NCBI GenBank assembly: GCA_019418545.1
Contig: DYBQ01000003.1
Location: 1 to 64,000 of the forward strand
DNA length: 64,000 nucleotides
Direction: 5' to 3'
Source: Clostridiales bacterium
GTDB taxonomy: Bacteria > Bacillota > Clostridia > Oscillospirales > Acutalibacteraceae
Shown piece by piece: positions 8,910 through 17,069 of the stretch (its first letter is position 1; the number at the start of each line of letters is the position of its first letter). The position numbers and the translations under genes were made by a program. The notes beneath the pieces were generated by a model, which worked only from the letters and a program-made list of their open reading frames with translations, had not been told where the DNA came from and did not search any database.

Positions 8910-10102
8910 ACCAGTCCACCCCTCTTCCGAAGCTCCGCAGCCTGTTTCATACAAGCCGGCAAATTGATTCCAGAGGGACACACCATCTGGCACACTCCGC
9001 ATTGACAGCAATCCTCTACCCGCCACAACATTTTTTGCGGGATAGGCTCCTGTCCCAGAGCTTCCTGTACCAGCCATGGCTCCAGCCTCTTAGGGCAGGC
9101 TCTTTGACATTTCCCACATCCAATACAGGGAAAAACCCGGTCATCCAGTTTTTGCTCTTCTGGTTTCCAAGCTGTAAGGCACCGGCTTGCCGCCACTACA
9201 GGCGTATCTCCATCCACTACCGTGTGACCTCCAAGCTTATTTCCCATTACCGCAACGCAGGGACGGGTTCCTGCTCCGCAATATTCCAGTAAATCCTGGA
9301 TACGAGTTCCAATTGGCACCCACAAAATCTGCGGTTTTGAAACCGCATCCCCAGCTATCGTTATGGCTGTGTGAGTTTGTGGTATCCCTTCCTTCACTGC
9401 CTTTGCCAAAGCAGCGGCAGCCTGTGGCCCAATGCGGGCTGTGGATTCCTTTTCCTCCTCCTGATACAGTATCCAGGCAGGATATCTGGTTCCCAGCTCC
9501 AGAGAATATGCTGCCGGCAAATTTTCCATGGCTCTTCCCACTTCTCTGGAATTCCAGGCAATTTTTTGCTGAGAGATTCCCAAAAACTCTGCGAGAATTT
9601 TCAGGCCCAACAATACATCATCCTGATACTTCAGAAAAAAAGGGCCATCAGGATACAGCGGTTCATCTTCTAAAGCATCCACAGCAATGGAAGAAAGCGG
9701 CTGAGCTGCGGCACTCTCCATCCATTTCCATAATGTTTCTCCGCTGCACTCTTCGATAATCCCGCTATATTTTGCGATTTCAAAAATATTTTTTTCAGTA
9801 TGAGGCTTTTTCCGTTTTTCCTCTTGTTTTCCTGGCATCAGCTCCAAAACCACACACAACACTTTTCCTATTATGGGGTGTTGGATTTCCCGATACGCCT
9901 GTACTACACCGTCTTCGGGAGCAAACCCGCCTTCTTCTCCCAGAAGGTCTCCCTTTTTTACGGCAGCACCTACTGGAAACAATCCCACTCCCTTTGGGTA
10001 TAATGGGACCAGAACCTGCCCGGGACACCAGGGAGTTATTTCCTGACAAGGAACTTGTTCTCCCAGAGCCAGTCGTATTCCTCTTGGGAATAAACGCTTC
10101 AT
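8906..10102 (-). CDS. RnfC-like iron-sulfur protein, first gene of degenerate rnf operon
   Basis: 398 residues. The C-terminus holds two intact [4Fe-4S] motifs, CIGCGKCQRACP and CCQCGVCQMVCP. Upstream is an SLBB-like segment (ITIAGDAVSKPQILWVPIGT). The N-terminal barrel-sandwich part aligns with RnfC, but the glycine-rich NADH/FMN motifs of genuine RnfC (G-G-x-G-F-P-T type, and CEPY) are not visible; the latter reads DEPLYPD. It may accept electrons but lacks an obvious nucleotide site. Start taken at the ATG after GAGGGATGAT. Only 42 bp separate it from the divergent mecA-like start. Confidence 0.75.
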   Translation of the reverse strand: MKRLFPRGIRLALGEQVPCQEITPWCPGQVLVPLYPKGVGLFPVGAAVKKGDLLGEEGGFAPEDGVVQAYREIQHPIIGKVLCVVLELMPGKQEEKRKKPHTEKNIFEIAKYSGIIEECSGETLWKWMESAAAQPLSSIAVDALEDEPLYPDGPFFLKYQDDVLLGLKILAEFLGISQQKIAWNSREVGRAMENLPAAYSLELGTRYPAWILYQEEEKESTARIGPQAAAALAKAVKEGIPQTHTAITIAGDAVSKPQILWVPIGTRIQDLLEYCGAGTRPCVAVMGNKLGGHTVVDGDTPVVAASRCLTAWKPEEQKLDDRVFPCIGCGKCQRACPKRLEPWLVQEALGQEPIPQKMLWRVEDCCQCGVCQMVCPSGINLPACMKQAAELRKRGGLV

Positions 10103-10144
10103 ATCATCCCTCTTTTCTGGAATTTTATTTGCGGAGGTGTTCCC

Positions 10145-10729
10145 ATGAAAATACAAATTTTAGCCCCAACCTGTTTTCTGGCCATTCTTTCGCCAGAAGA
10201 AACTGCCGCCCTGGGGCTTACTTTTGGGGACGCTCCCCCAAACCGATGGGCAAGTCTCCATTGCCGTCTGGCCGCAGTCCGCATTTTTTCACAAATCATC
10301 CGCCAATATTCATTTCCCCCTGTGACGGGGCGTGTTTTTCTGCAAGCTTCCCGCTTGCCTTCGGGAGAAGCGGTTTTGCTCTTTCGGCTTTCTTCTCAAA
10401 AACAAAGCCGATACAGGCTTCCCAAGCAGCATATAGAAGTCGTTTTTCAATTCAGCCAAGCAGAAGATTTATTCCGTGCCTCTCATGCTATGCTCCACAT
10501 CTTCCCCGACATACCTTCTTGTCTCTATCGCTGGCCCTCTAAGAGGACATCATGGAGACTTATCCTGTCTGTCAAGTTAAAACAATACCCATCCATCTGC
10601 TGTATCATGGGAGAATATTCCAATCGCTGCGGCAGCGGCCGCTTATCTTCGGCTTATACAAAAGAGCACGGTATTTTTATCTGCAAAAACGCCATCCAAA
10701 ACCTATGTGGATTTCATCAAAAAGATTGA
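10145..10729 (+). CDS. MecA-like adaptor protein (divergent)
   Basis: 194 residues. The order of elements matches the MecA family of ClpC adaptors. An N-terminal MKI-x-x-L-x-x-T-x-x-F motif is followed by a GLTFGD segment, as in the substrate-binding half. The C-terminal half runs FSQAEDLFRASHAM to a final GEYSN then EHGIFICKNAIQNL, close to the MecA ending in which LSEYG then EYGK then NAIETL is usual. In B. subtilis MecA hands ComK and other proteins to ClpCP. GCGGAGGTG lies 8 nt before the ATG. The last 13 nt overlap the convergent rpe gene. Partners are unknown; similarity is moderate. Confidence 0.6.
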   Translation: MKIQILAPTCFLAILSPEETAALGLTFGDAPPNRWASLHCRLAAVRIFSQIIRQYSFPPVTGRVFLQASRLPSGEAVLLFRLSSQKQSRYRLPKQHIEVVFQFSQAEDLFRASHAMLHIFPDIPSCLYRWPSKRTSWRLILSVKLKQYPSICCIMGEYSNRCGSGRLSSAYTKEHGIFICKNAIQNLCGFHQKD

Positions 10730-11343
10730 AGTTTCTTCAAAGCCTGAGCCGGATTAGCAGCCCGGAACACCCCGGTTCCCGCAACACAAATATCTACGCC
10801 TGCCTGCGCACAAGCCACTATCGTTTCAGGATTGATTCCTCCATCAACTTCCACCAAGATATGAGGCGCACGTTCTTTAATGCGGCGGACTTTTTCCAGC
10901 ATGGGCTCCATAAATGTTTGACCGCCAAATCCAGGCTCCACGGTCATTACCAATACCATTTCAACTTTATCCAGCCAAGGCCATAACATTTCTACCGGTG
11001 TTGCCGGTTTTAGTACCAATCCAGCTTTTGCACCACCCTGATGGATGGCATCTATCGTCTGTCCTATGGGGTCATCACATTCTATATGAAAAGTAATATC
11101 ATCTGCGCCTGCTTTAATAAAAGAAGGGATATAGAAAAGGGGATGTTCCATCATCAAATGAACATCAAATGGAACGTTGGACAAAGGCCGAAGAGCCGCA
11201 ACTAATTCATGTCCATAACTAATATTGGGCACAAAATGGCCATCCATAATATCCAAGTGGATATAATCGGCTTCGGATACCTTTTGGATTTCCTCGCCCA
11301 GCTTTGTAAAATCCGCCGCCAACACAGAAGGGGCAATCTTCAT
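10717..11343 (-). CDS. rpe: Ribulose-phosphate 3-epimerase
   Basis: Interconverts ribulose 5-phosphate and xylulose 5-phosphate in the pentose phosphate pathway. Typical 208-residue TIM barrel with MKIAPSVLAADF at the start, LHLDIMDGHFVPN-type metal/substrate loop (HLDIMDGHFVPNIS), FDVHLM, MTVEPGFGGQ and EVDGGINPET. The ATG at 11343 fits the usual family start and follows GAGGT. In-frame ATGs at 11388 and 11397 would add 15-18 residues and also lie near a purine-rich site. Convergent with and overlapping the mecA-like gene. Confidence 0.95.
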   Translation of the reverse strand: MKIAPSVLAADFTKLGEEIQKVSEADYIHLDIMDGHFVPNISYGHELVAALRPLSNVPFDVHLMMEHPLFYIPSFIKAGADDITFHIECDDPIGQTIDAIHQGGAKAGLVLKPATPVEMLWPWLDKVEMVLVMTVEPGFGGQTFMEPMLEKVRRIKERAPHILVEVDGGINPETIVACAQAGVDICVAGTGVFRAANPAQALKKLQSF

Positions 11344-11408
11344 AATGAATTTACCTCGTTTTCCTTTAAAATCGGCATTATCTGCCATATGCAACATCTT
11401 TCCTTTTT

Positions 11409-11437
11409 ATTCTATCGTATTTTCCTCTTCTTTTCAA
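11409..11437 (-). promoter_or_regulatory. Promoter of rpe
   Basis: On the minus strand TTGAAA (11437-11432), a 17-bp gap and TAGAAT (11414-11409), ending 65 nt before the rpe start. Confidence 0.65.
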
Positions 11438-11453
11438 GATTTCTGTTAATCGA

Positions 11454-11489
11454 AAGGGCCTTCCGGCAAAACCGGAAGGCCCTTTTTAT
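11454..11489. terminator. Strong hairpin, rightward T-run
   Basis: Arms AAGGGCCTTCCGG and CCGGAAGGCCCTT with a 5-nt loop. The T-run is on the plus side and the minus side has only three Ts. It may end plus-strand transcripts leaving the mecA-like gene and weakly end those from 11578. Confidence 0.7.
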
Positions 11490-11491
11490 AG

Positions 11492-11540
11492 AAAGCGGAA
11501 CAGCGGTTAGGGGGTGCCGCTGCTTTATCCGCTTTTTATT
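11492..11540. terminator. Second strong hairpin, rightward T-run
   Basis: Two-part stem: AAAGCGGA with TCCGCTTT outside and CAGCGG with CCGCTG inside. The T-run is again best on the plus side (TTTTTATT) and weaker on the minus side. Sits just downstream of the 11578 membrane-protein gene. Confidence 0.65.
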
Positions 11541-11577
11541 CTATGACAATACGAAAAAAAATGTGATGGTTACAGGC

Positions 11578-11937
11578 TTACCAATCCCCATCGTCAGAAT
11601 TAGAAGAAGAGGATTTCTCCTCCAAAGACTCTGTTGGTTCTTGTTTCTCTGCATTTTCCTGTGAGGTTTTATTTTTTTCAAAGGCTGCTTTATCCTTGCT
11701 ATATGTTTTCCAAAACACCAAGCATAATAAAACCAATGCTATCGCCGTAATAACCCGTAAAGTCCAACCCCACACGCCTTCAAACAAATTTACCTCTGTC
11801 AGCGCGTTCGCAAGCCACCAACCGCCTAAAACAAGGAAAAAAGCTCCAGCAAGATAGAAAACTTTGTTTTCTTTCCCCATCCGAAAAATCAAAATGAGGC
11901 CCACCACAAGCCACATACCTGCATATACATATTCCAC
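11578..11937 (-). CDS. Small membrane protein with acidic tail, unknown function
   Basis: 119 residues from a GTG start (GGCGGG lies 7 nt upstream). Three hydrophobic segments (about residues 4-18, 27-46 and 59-76) are followed by a charged, Ser/Glu-rich cytoplasmic tail ending in SSSSNSDDGDW. No family recognised. It lies 62 nt downstream of the 12000-12317 gene without a visible terminator between, so the two probably form one transcript. Confidence 0.6.
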   Translation of the reverse strand: MEYVYAGMWLVVGLILIFRMGKENKVFYLAGAFFLVLGGWWLANALTEVNLFEGVWGWTLRVITAIALVLLCLVFWKTYSKDKAAFEKNKTSQENAEKQEPTESLEEKSSSSNSDDGDW

Positions 11938-11999
11938 TTTACTTCCCGCCTTTCAACCGAAAAGGATTTTAAATTCCGGTGAAACATCCAATTTTTGGA

Positions 12000-12317
12000 T
12001 TATGCGCAGAATCTGGAAGTTTTTTTCTCTTCCTGCAAATGTACCTGACGGACACGTTCCCTGTGGACAACCTTTCGAATCTTCCGCTGCTTCTTTTCCT
12101 GCCGCAGCTGAAGGAAGCAGGAGCTCAACACAAAAAATTGCATTAGATGCTGTACCACCTGCAGACTGACAATCCCATCATCCATCATGATTGAAAGCAA
12201 AGCCATAAAAATGCCAATTCCACAGATTTTCAAGCTGTCTTTTCTTTTGGGCCTATACCAAAAAAACATTCCAATAATTGCGCATAATAAAAGGATTCCG
12301 CTTATCAGATTTCCCAT
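12000..12317 (-). CDS. Small membrane protein under LexA-like boxes
   Basis: 105 residues. Two or three membrane segments (about 3-20, 31-46 and possibly 55-70) are followed by a strongly basic tail rich in Arg/Lys/Gln. GGAGAGGG precedes the ATG by 4 nt. No family recognised. Its promoter is bracketed by two LexA-like sequences. A damage-induced role, for example in delaying division, is therefore possible but is inference from context alone. Confidence 0.6.
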   Translation of the reverse strand: MGNLISGILLLCAIIGMFFWYRPKRKDSLKICGIGIFMALLSIMMDDGIVSLQVVQHLMQFFVLSSCFLQLRQEKKQRKIRKVVHRERVRQVHLQEEKKTSRFCA

Positions 12318-12332
12318 AACACCCTCTCCATT

Positions 12333-12346
12333 CGCTCATATGTTCG
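12333..12346 (-). promoter_or_regulatory. LexA-like box 1 at the transcription start
   Basis: CGAACATATGAGCG on the minus strand matches the Gram-positive LexA palindrome CGAACATATGTTCG at 12 of 14 positions. It lies 10 bp downstream of the -10 hexamer, where bound repressor would block initiation. Confidence 0.5.
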
Positions 12347-12355
12347 ATTTTCTTT

Positions 12356-12384
12356 ATTTTAGCATGGATATTTTTAAAAATCAA
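12356..12384 (-). promoter_or_regulatory. Promoter of the 12000-12317 gene
   Basis: TTGATT (12384-12379), 17-bp gap, TAAAAT (12361-12356) on the minus strand. The promoter lies exactly between the two LexA-like boxes. Confidence 0.75.
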
Positions 12385-12403
12385 GAGAATCCAAAGAAAA
12401 AAT

Positions 12404-12417
12404 CGAACATTTTTTCG
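12404..12417 (-). promoter_or_regulatory. LexA-like box 2 upstream of -35
   Basis: CGAAAAAATGTTCG on the minus strand fits the consensus CGAACRNRYGTTCG at every position except the fifth. Placed 20 bp upstream of the -35 hexamer. Confidence 0.5.
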
Positions 12418-12522
12418 AATCTGGCAGCAATATATGATTTCCAATAAGCTTCACCGGCAACAGCATTATTGTACCCGATGATTTTGGGCTTTTCAAGGCT
12501 TGTTATACAAATTGCCATCATA

Positions 12523-12566
12523 TAAAAACAACCGGACAGAACTCTAAAGTTCTTGCCCGGTTGTTT
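12523..12566 (-). terminator. Terminator of first beta-helix gene
   Basis: Leftward stem AACAACCGG plus AGAACT pairing with AGTTCT plus CCGGTTGTT, followed by a T-run, 36 nt beyond the stop codon. Confidence 0.85.
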
Positions 12567-12601
12567 CTAAATTTTATCAGGATTTTGTCATATTAACAGA
12601 T

Positions 12602-15600
12602 TCAGGCTCTATTTTTTCTTCTAACAATACACACCGCAAAGCCGCAGCCTGCCACAGCAAGAACAGCAACCAACCAAATCACATTGGTGGAATCACCAGT
12701 AACAGGAGATTGAGGTTTGCTGGTTTCGTTCTCCTGACTGCCGTTATTCTTGTCATCATCAGGCTTGGAAGTATCACCATTATCGGAAGCATCTCCGTCA
12801 TCGTTAGTGCTCAAGTTCTGGATAGCAGCTTTCAGTTCTTCCACAGCCTCATCCACTACTCCCTGGTCATCTTCGCTCAGAGTTTCGTCTGCCAGAACTG
12901 CCTTGGCATTCTGGAAGGCTGCCGCAAACACTGCAACACTTTCGGCTGTGTATCCGCTCAAATCCATTCCTTCGGCCTTATTTACCAAATCCTCCAGAAT
13001 CGACTTGTCTGCCTTAAAACGCTGAGCAAGAATCGCGTTCAGCAATGCTTCTGCTGCCGGCTCTATGTCTTCTTCCATGGCATCGCCGTCATTATAAATG
13101 TCCTTAGCTGCTGCCAGTGCGTCGATAAGCTGCTGCCAGTTATCCTGCACATACTTGTCAGATTCAGCCATCATTTCATCTGCCTTGGCAATCAGCTGCT
13201 CCAGCATGGTCTTGTCGCCCTGGGTCAGTCCCAGGCCCCAGATACCTTTCAGCAGGTTGTCCCATGCCGCATTGACTTCTTCCTGGGTTGCCTTTTCATT
13301 GTCCAGAACTGCCTTTGCCTCTGCCAGGGCATCCTCAAAGAACTTCTTTGCGCTGTCCGTCACACCTTCGGTGCTCAAAGCCAACGCATACTCATAGGTC
13401 TTTTGCAGCAGGGTTTTGTTAGCAGAAATCGGCGCAGACAGTTGAATGAATTCAAACTTATCTAAGTTCCATCCACCAGTAAGTACATTCAACCTAATGG
13501 TATACGTACCCGGTTCTGTAAAAGTCACTGTATCAGTAACTCTCTGATAATTCTGCCATCCTCCTGTTGTTGGTAAGTTTGTCACAGCAAGAGATTCTCC
13601 ATTAGCTAGAAATTCGACCTGTCCCATTGCGTTATTAACACTGACTTTATAATTGAGCTTATATTCTCCGGCGTTTTCAATATGAACTTGGTACTCCATC
13701 CAATCTCCATCATCAATATACGCCGCATAAGAACCATCGTTTTCCAGCTGAATACCACTTTGCTGTGTAAAGTCTTCTCCTTCAACGGTAATTACTTTCG
13801 ATTCATCAATCATGGTAAAGCTATAAGTATCACTATAAACCATCGGCTCTGCCATAACACAGGAAGCTACACGCCAGTAATAAGTTTTGCCAAAATCCAA
13901 ATCAGGCAGGGCTATTTCGGAATCTGAAGTCATTTGTGTAAACACAATATCTGTAAACGCAGAATCCGTTGCAACTTCTACCTGATAGGTAGTTGCATTG
14001 CTGCAAGGAGTCCAGGTCAGATAGTCAGGCTGTGAAATATTCTCCGCTTGATTATCAGGTCTTTGCAAAGTAACTCTTTCCACAGAATCGAATAGGGATT
14101 TCCCAGTCATAGCCTCTACTGTATTGATAATGTGAGTTTTCAACTCGTCGTAACCTTCCGGCTTTTCCGGCCAGCTGAACTTATTGTCAACCCAGGTATT
14201 GCTTCCATAGCCTTTATCAATGGTTCCTTGCTCCATAGACCATACCAAGTTGTTTTCTACTGTAATATTGTCAACTCCATCGTCCATATAGAGTGGGAAG
14301 GTCCAGTGCATTCCTTTTTCCGTTTTGATAATAATATTATTGGAGTAGCGGTTGTCATTTCCACAACCCCAAGCGTATAGTCCGCCGCCATCTTCAACGC
14401 CTGTCATATATTCGTCCACAATATTATATTCGATTACATTATTACGGCTATGTGTAAATTCTTTGACTTCTTCTCGTGTATAATCTTTGTGAAGTTCCAA
14501 ATCATCCCAACGGAATCCATATTGACGGTCCATATTTCCAAAGAAATCCCATGCAGCAGAAAATTTATCAGAATTAAAACCTACTGCAACTTCTCCAAGA
14601 ATCGTTACTCCGGCATAAGGAGACTTAGAAATATAGTTATAACTGATGGTATTTGAGCCACTCTGATATAGTGTAATACCAGCTGTATGCGGATAAGGAG
14701 CGAGTCCTAAATCATGGATGTTATTGTACATTACAGTATTATTTTTGTTAACATCCAATGTTCCAGGTCCATAACCAAAGAAATTCACGCCTCCGCTTCC
14801 CAAGTCACCAAGCTCATTTCCAAGAATCTCAATGTTTTGTGCATGATGGCTCAGTGTAATGCCATAGGAGCCAGAATGCTGAATTGTGCAATTGATAATC
14901 TGGCAATTTTCCGCATTTTGAAAATAAACCGAAGCATCAGGATTTTCAGTGTTTCTTATTACATCGTATTGGTCAAACTGACTTTCCGGCAAACGGTCAT
15001 TATATTCAATTACCAAATTACTCAGAGTAATGTGATGGACGAGATTTTCCCAATTTTTATCTTCATCATCGCCCTGGAATCGAACCAATTCATAAGGAAC
15101 AGGTGCGACAACCCTTTTGCTCGTAAAGTTGCTGTCTTTAGGCCAGTAATAGACCTTTCCTTCACGGCTATTTACACACCACTCACCCGGCTGGTCCAGA
15201 TATTTAATGTCATTCAGAATATTATACCAGCCGCCTTCTTTTGTATTAAAACTATTCATGTTATCGCCCAAATTACTGGGATTATAGGAATACAGATAGG
15301 CGGTGTTATCCTCTTCATTGATTTCAGTCAGCAAGGGCAAAGCATTCCAAAACATGACGGTCATACAGTTAACCTCAATGTCGGGATTATCTGTTAAACC
15401 ATCTAATTCTCCTTCGTTAAAACGGACTTTAATGCCTTTTTCAGGATTTAATTCCAAAAACTTACTGTCCTCTTCGCCAATTGCACCTGAAAACTGGGGC
15501 CAGGTACGAAATTGTTTGGTTTCCATTTGTTGAGAAATCTGCTGACATTCTCCGTCCACATACAAGTCGTGGAATCTCCAGCCGGTCTCAATATCAGCTA

Positions 15601-16948
15601 CATACAGGTTTCCTTTTGCTTCCTCTGCCATATAAGGAACTTCTTCTTCCAAGGGAACCCATCCAGTAATGTCCTTTCCTCCGGTAATGACTGCCTGTTC
15701 ACCGGGATACGAGGTATATACAATGGGTTTTCCGGCTTCACCGCTGTCTTCTGGTGTAAAAATGATGGTTTCTTCCTGATAATATTCTCCGCCTCGCAGA
15801 TATACGGTAACACCGCCATCCGGCAGAGTTTCCAACTGACGGATGGTATCACGAGCTTTCTGCAATGTTGCAAAGGGAGCTTCCTCTGTACCCGGATTCT
15901 CATCGGAACCGGTTGTGGAAACATAATAGAAAGTGCTGCATTCTGCTGTCTCATACACTGTAACCTTGCAGGAAGCCATTTTTGTAGGGTCTGCTGTTGA
16001 TGTTGCGGTAATTACGGTTGTTCCTTCTCCTTGTGCAGTAACCATTCCGCTTTCCTTGTCAACAATGGCCACTTCTTCGTTGCCGCTACTCCATATTACA
16101 CTCTTATCCGAAACTGTGGAGGGCGTTACTGTAGCATTCAGAAGTACCTTTTCTCCTTTTTCCAGGCTGACTTCCGTCTTGTCCAGTTCTACTTTTTCTA
16201 CAGGGATAGTAGTTTCAACTCCCACCACTTTCACATTGTCGAAAATTGCCTGAGCGCCGCAAGCAGAAAGTTTGATTCCTCCACAAGTTGTCGGGGCTCC
16301 ATAGTTTCCGCTGTCCTTTCCAGTAAAAATCGCTTCTCCATACTCTTCATCTTTCGGGGCACAGTATGCGCTGACCGTATCCCCCGAAAAGACTAGCTTT
16401 ATTTTATATAGCTTGCCGGGTTCCAGCTCATAGGAAGATTCTTCCACTTTATTTCCACCTGAGCTGTAATGATACTTGTTGAGTTCAAAAGTCTGAGAAG
16501 CCCGGCGATACATAATTTCCCAACGCTGCTCGGGACTGGTATGCGAACGTCCTGCCAAGCCCACATTGTCATATTGTTTCATGCCAGCATCGCCATGGTC
16601 AATCCATTCTTCAATGGCAAAATCGGCTTCCACAGAATAGTCTTGCCATTCGGACTTTCCGGGAAACAAATCTATCGATGTTCCCCACTCTCCATCAACC
16701 GGGCGGAGCCTCATAACATAGTTCCCGGTGCCGTCGTCCACTACATTAACTTCCGCTGATTCGGGAACCTGCCATTCTTCCCGAAGGCTTCCGCTGTCAA
16801 AATTATCCTCAAACAGCACCTCAGGTGTAATGCCGCCTTCAGAGTCGGATTCCTGCGCTGTAACAGATACAGCAGCCATCTGTAATGCAACAACAGCTGC
16901 AAGCGTACCACAAAGTACTTTTTTAAAATACTTTTTTAAGCCATACAC
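12602..16948 (-). CDS. Wall-anchored beta-helix (GH141-like) protein 1 with CBM6
   Basis: 1448 residues, surface-located. Order: signal peptide (1-31), LamG/concanavalin-like domain (about 44-240), Big_2 Ig-like domain (248-333), large right-handed parallel beta-helix (about 340-960), FN3-like domain (985-1070), CBM6-like domain from VEGEDFTQQSG (1075-1195), helical FIVAR-like region (1200-1395), linker, SPVTGD sorting signal, membrane helix and RRKNRA. The beta-helix opening (FYYVSTTGSDENPGTEEAPF, then GGVTVYLRGGEYY) is the pattern seen in GH141 enzymes. The GTG start is fixed by an in-frame TAG directly upstream; AAGGAG precedes it. Enzyme activity and glycan are inferred. Confidence 0.85.
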   Translation of the reverse strand: MYGLKKYFKKVLCGTLAAVVALQMAAVSVTAQESDSEGGITPEVLFEDNFDSGSLREEWQVPESAEVNVVDDGTGNYVMRLRPVDGEWGTSIDLFPGKSEWQDYSVEADFAIEEWIDHGDAGMKQYDNVGLAGRSHTSPEQRWEIMYRRASQTFELNKYHYSSGGNKVEESSYELEPGKLYKIKLVFSGDTVSAYCAPKDEEYGEAIFTGKDSGNYGAPTTCGGIKLSACGAQAIFDNVKVVGVETTIPVEKVELDKTEVSLEKGEKVLLNATVTPSTVSDKSVIWSSGNEEVAIVDKESGMVTAQGEGTTVITATSTADPTKMASCKVTVYETAECSTFYYVSTTGSDENPGTEEAPFATLQKARDTIRQLETLPDGGVTVYLRGGEYYQEETIIFTPEDSGEAGKPIVYTSYPGEQAVITGGKDITGWVPLEEEVPYMAEEAKGNLYVADIETGWRFHDLYVDGECQQISQQMETKQFRTWPQFSGAIGEEDSKFLELNPEKGIKVRFNEGELDGLTDNPDIEVNCMTVMFWNALPLLTEINEEDNTAYLYSYNPSNLGDNMNSFNTKEGGWYNILNDIKYLDQPGEWCVNSREGKVYYWPKDSNFTSKRVVAPVPYELVRFQGDDEDKNWENLVHHITLSNLVIEYNDRLPESQFDQYDVIRNTENPDASVYFQNAENCQIINCTIQHSGSYGITLSHHAQNIEILGNELGDLGSGGVNFFGYGPGTLDVNKNNTVMYNNIHDLGLAPYPHTAGITLYQSGSNTISYNYISKSPYAGVTILGEVAVGFNSDKFSAAWDFFGNMDRQYGFRWDDLELHKDYTREEVKEFTHSRNNVIEYNIVDEYMTGVEDGGGLYAWGCGNDNRYSNNIIIKTEKGMHWTFPLYMDDGVDNITVENNLVWSMEQGTIDKGYGSNTWVDNKFSWPEKPEGYDELKTHIINTVEAMTGKSLFDSVERVTLQRPDNQAENISQPDYLTWTPCSNATTYQVEVATDSAFTDIVFTQMTSDSEIALPDLDFGKTYYWRVASCVMAEPMVYSDTYSFTMIDESKVITVEGEDFTQQSGIQLENDGSYAAYIDDGDWMEYQVHIENAGEYKLNYKVSVNNAMGQVEFLANGESLAVTNLPTTGGWQNYQRVTDTVTFTEPGTYTIRLNVLTGGWNLDKFEFIQLSAPISANKTLLQKTYEYALALSTEGVTDSAKKFFEDALAEAKAVLDNEKATQEEVNAAWDNLLKGIWGLGLTQGDKTMLEQLIAKADEMMAESDKYVQDNWQQLIDALAAAKDIYNDGDAMEEDIEPAAEALLNAILAQRFKADKSILEDLVNKAEGMDLSGYTAESVAVFAAAFQNAKAVLADETLSEDDQGVVDEAVEELKAAIQNLSTNDDGDASDNGDTSKPDDDKNNGSQENETSKPQSPVTGDSTNVIWLVAVLAVAGCGFAVCIVRRKNRA
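12754..13414 (-). repeat. 661-bp direct repeat, copy A
   Basis: Identical by eye to 17258-17918 over 661 bp (constant offset 4504). It encodes the helical region and the first part of the Asp/Lys-rich linker. Flanks diverge abruptly, at 12753 (t against c) and 13415 (t against c). Confidence 0.95.
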
Positions 16949-16985
16949 CTATTACACAACTCCTTTTTTATAACCTATAGAGAAA

Positions 16986-17022
16986 GCAACCGCCCCATTT
17001 TTTGAAATCATGGGGCGGTTGC
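16986..17022 (-). terminator. Terminator between beta-helix genes 2 and 1
   Basis: 13-bp perfect arms (GCAACCGCCCCAT and its complement) with an 11-nt loop, then TTTCTCTAT leftward. Gene 1 begins only 37 nt further on, so it depends on read-through or on a promoter inside this stretch that I could not place. Confidence 0.75.
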
Positions 17023-17069
17023 CTCCTTCAAAAAATAATTTTCCCGAAAGTCTGGGTAATAAAAGGCTT

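Noticed and set aside
7908..9077. RnfD-like start at 9077
   Set aside because: The extra 56 codons lie inside rnfC without a ribosome site; the GTG at 8909 gives GTGA coupling and the normal family length.
6762..10102. Annotation as a standard Rnf ion-pumping complex
   Set aside because: Two subunits are absent and the cluster- and flavin-binding residues of the others are replaced, so the standard function cannot be assumed.
9772..10542. A 256-codon plus-strand open frame across rnfC-like and mecA-like
   Set aside because: It crosses a divergent gene junction, has no ribosome site and is antisense to the rnfC-like coding sequence.
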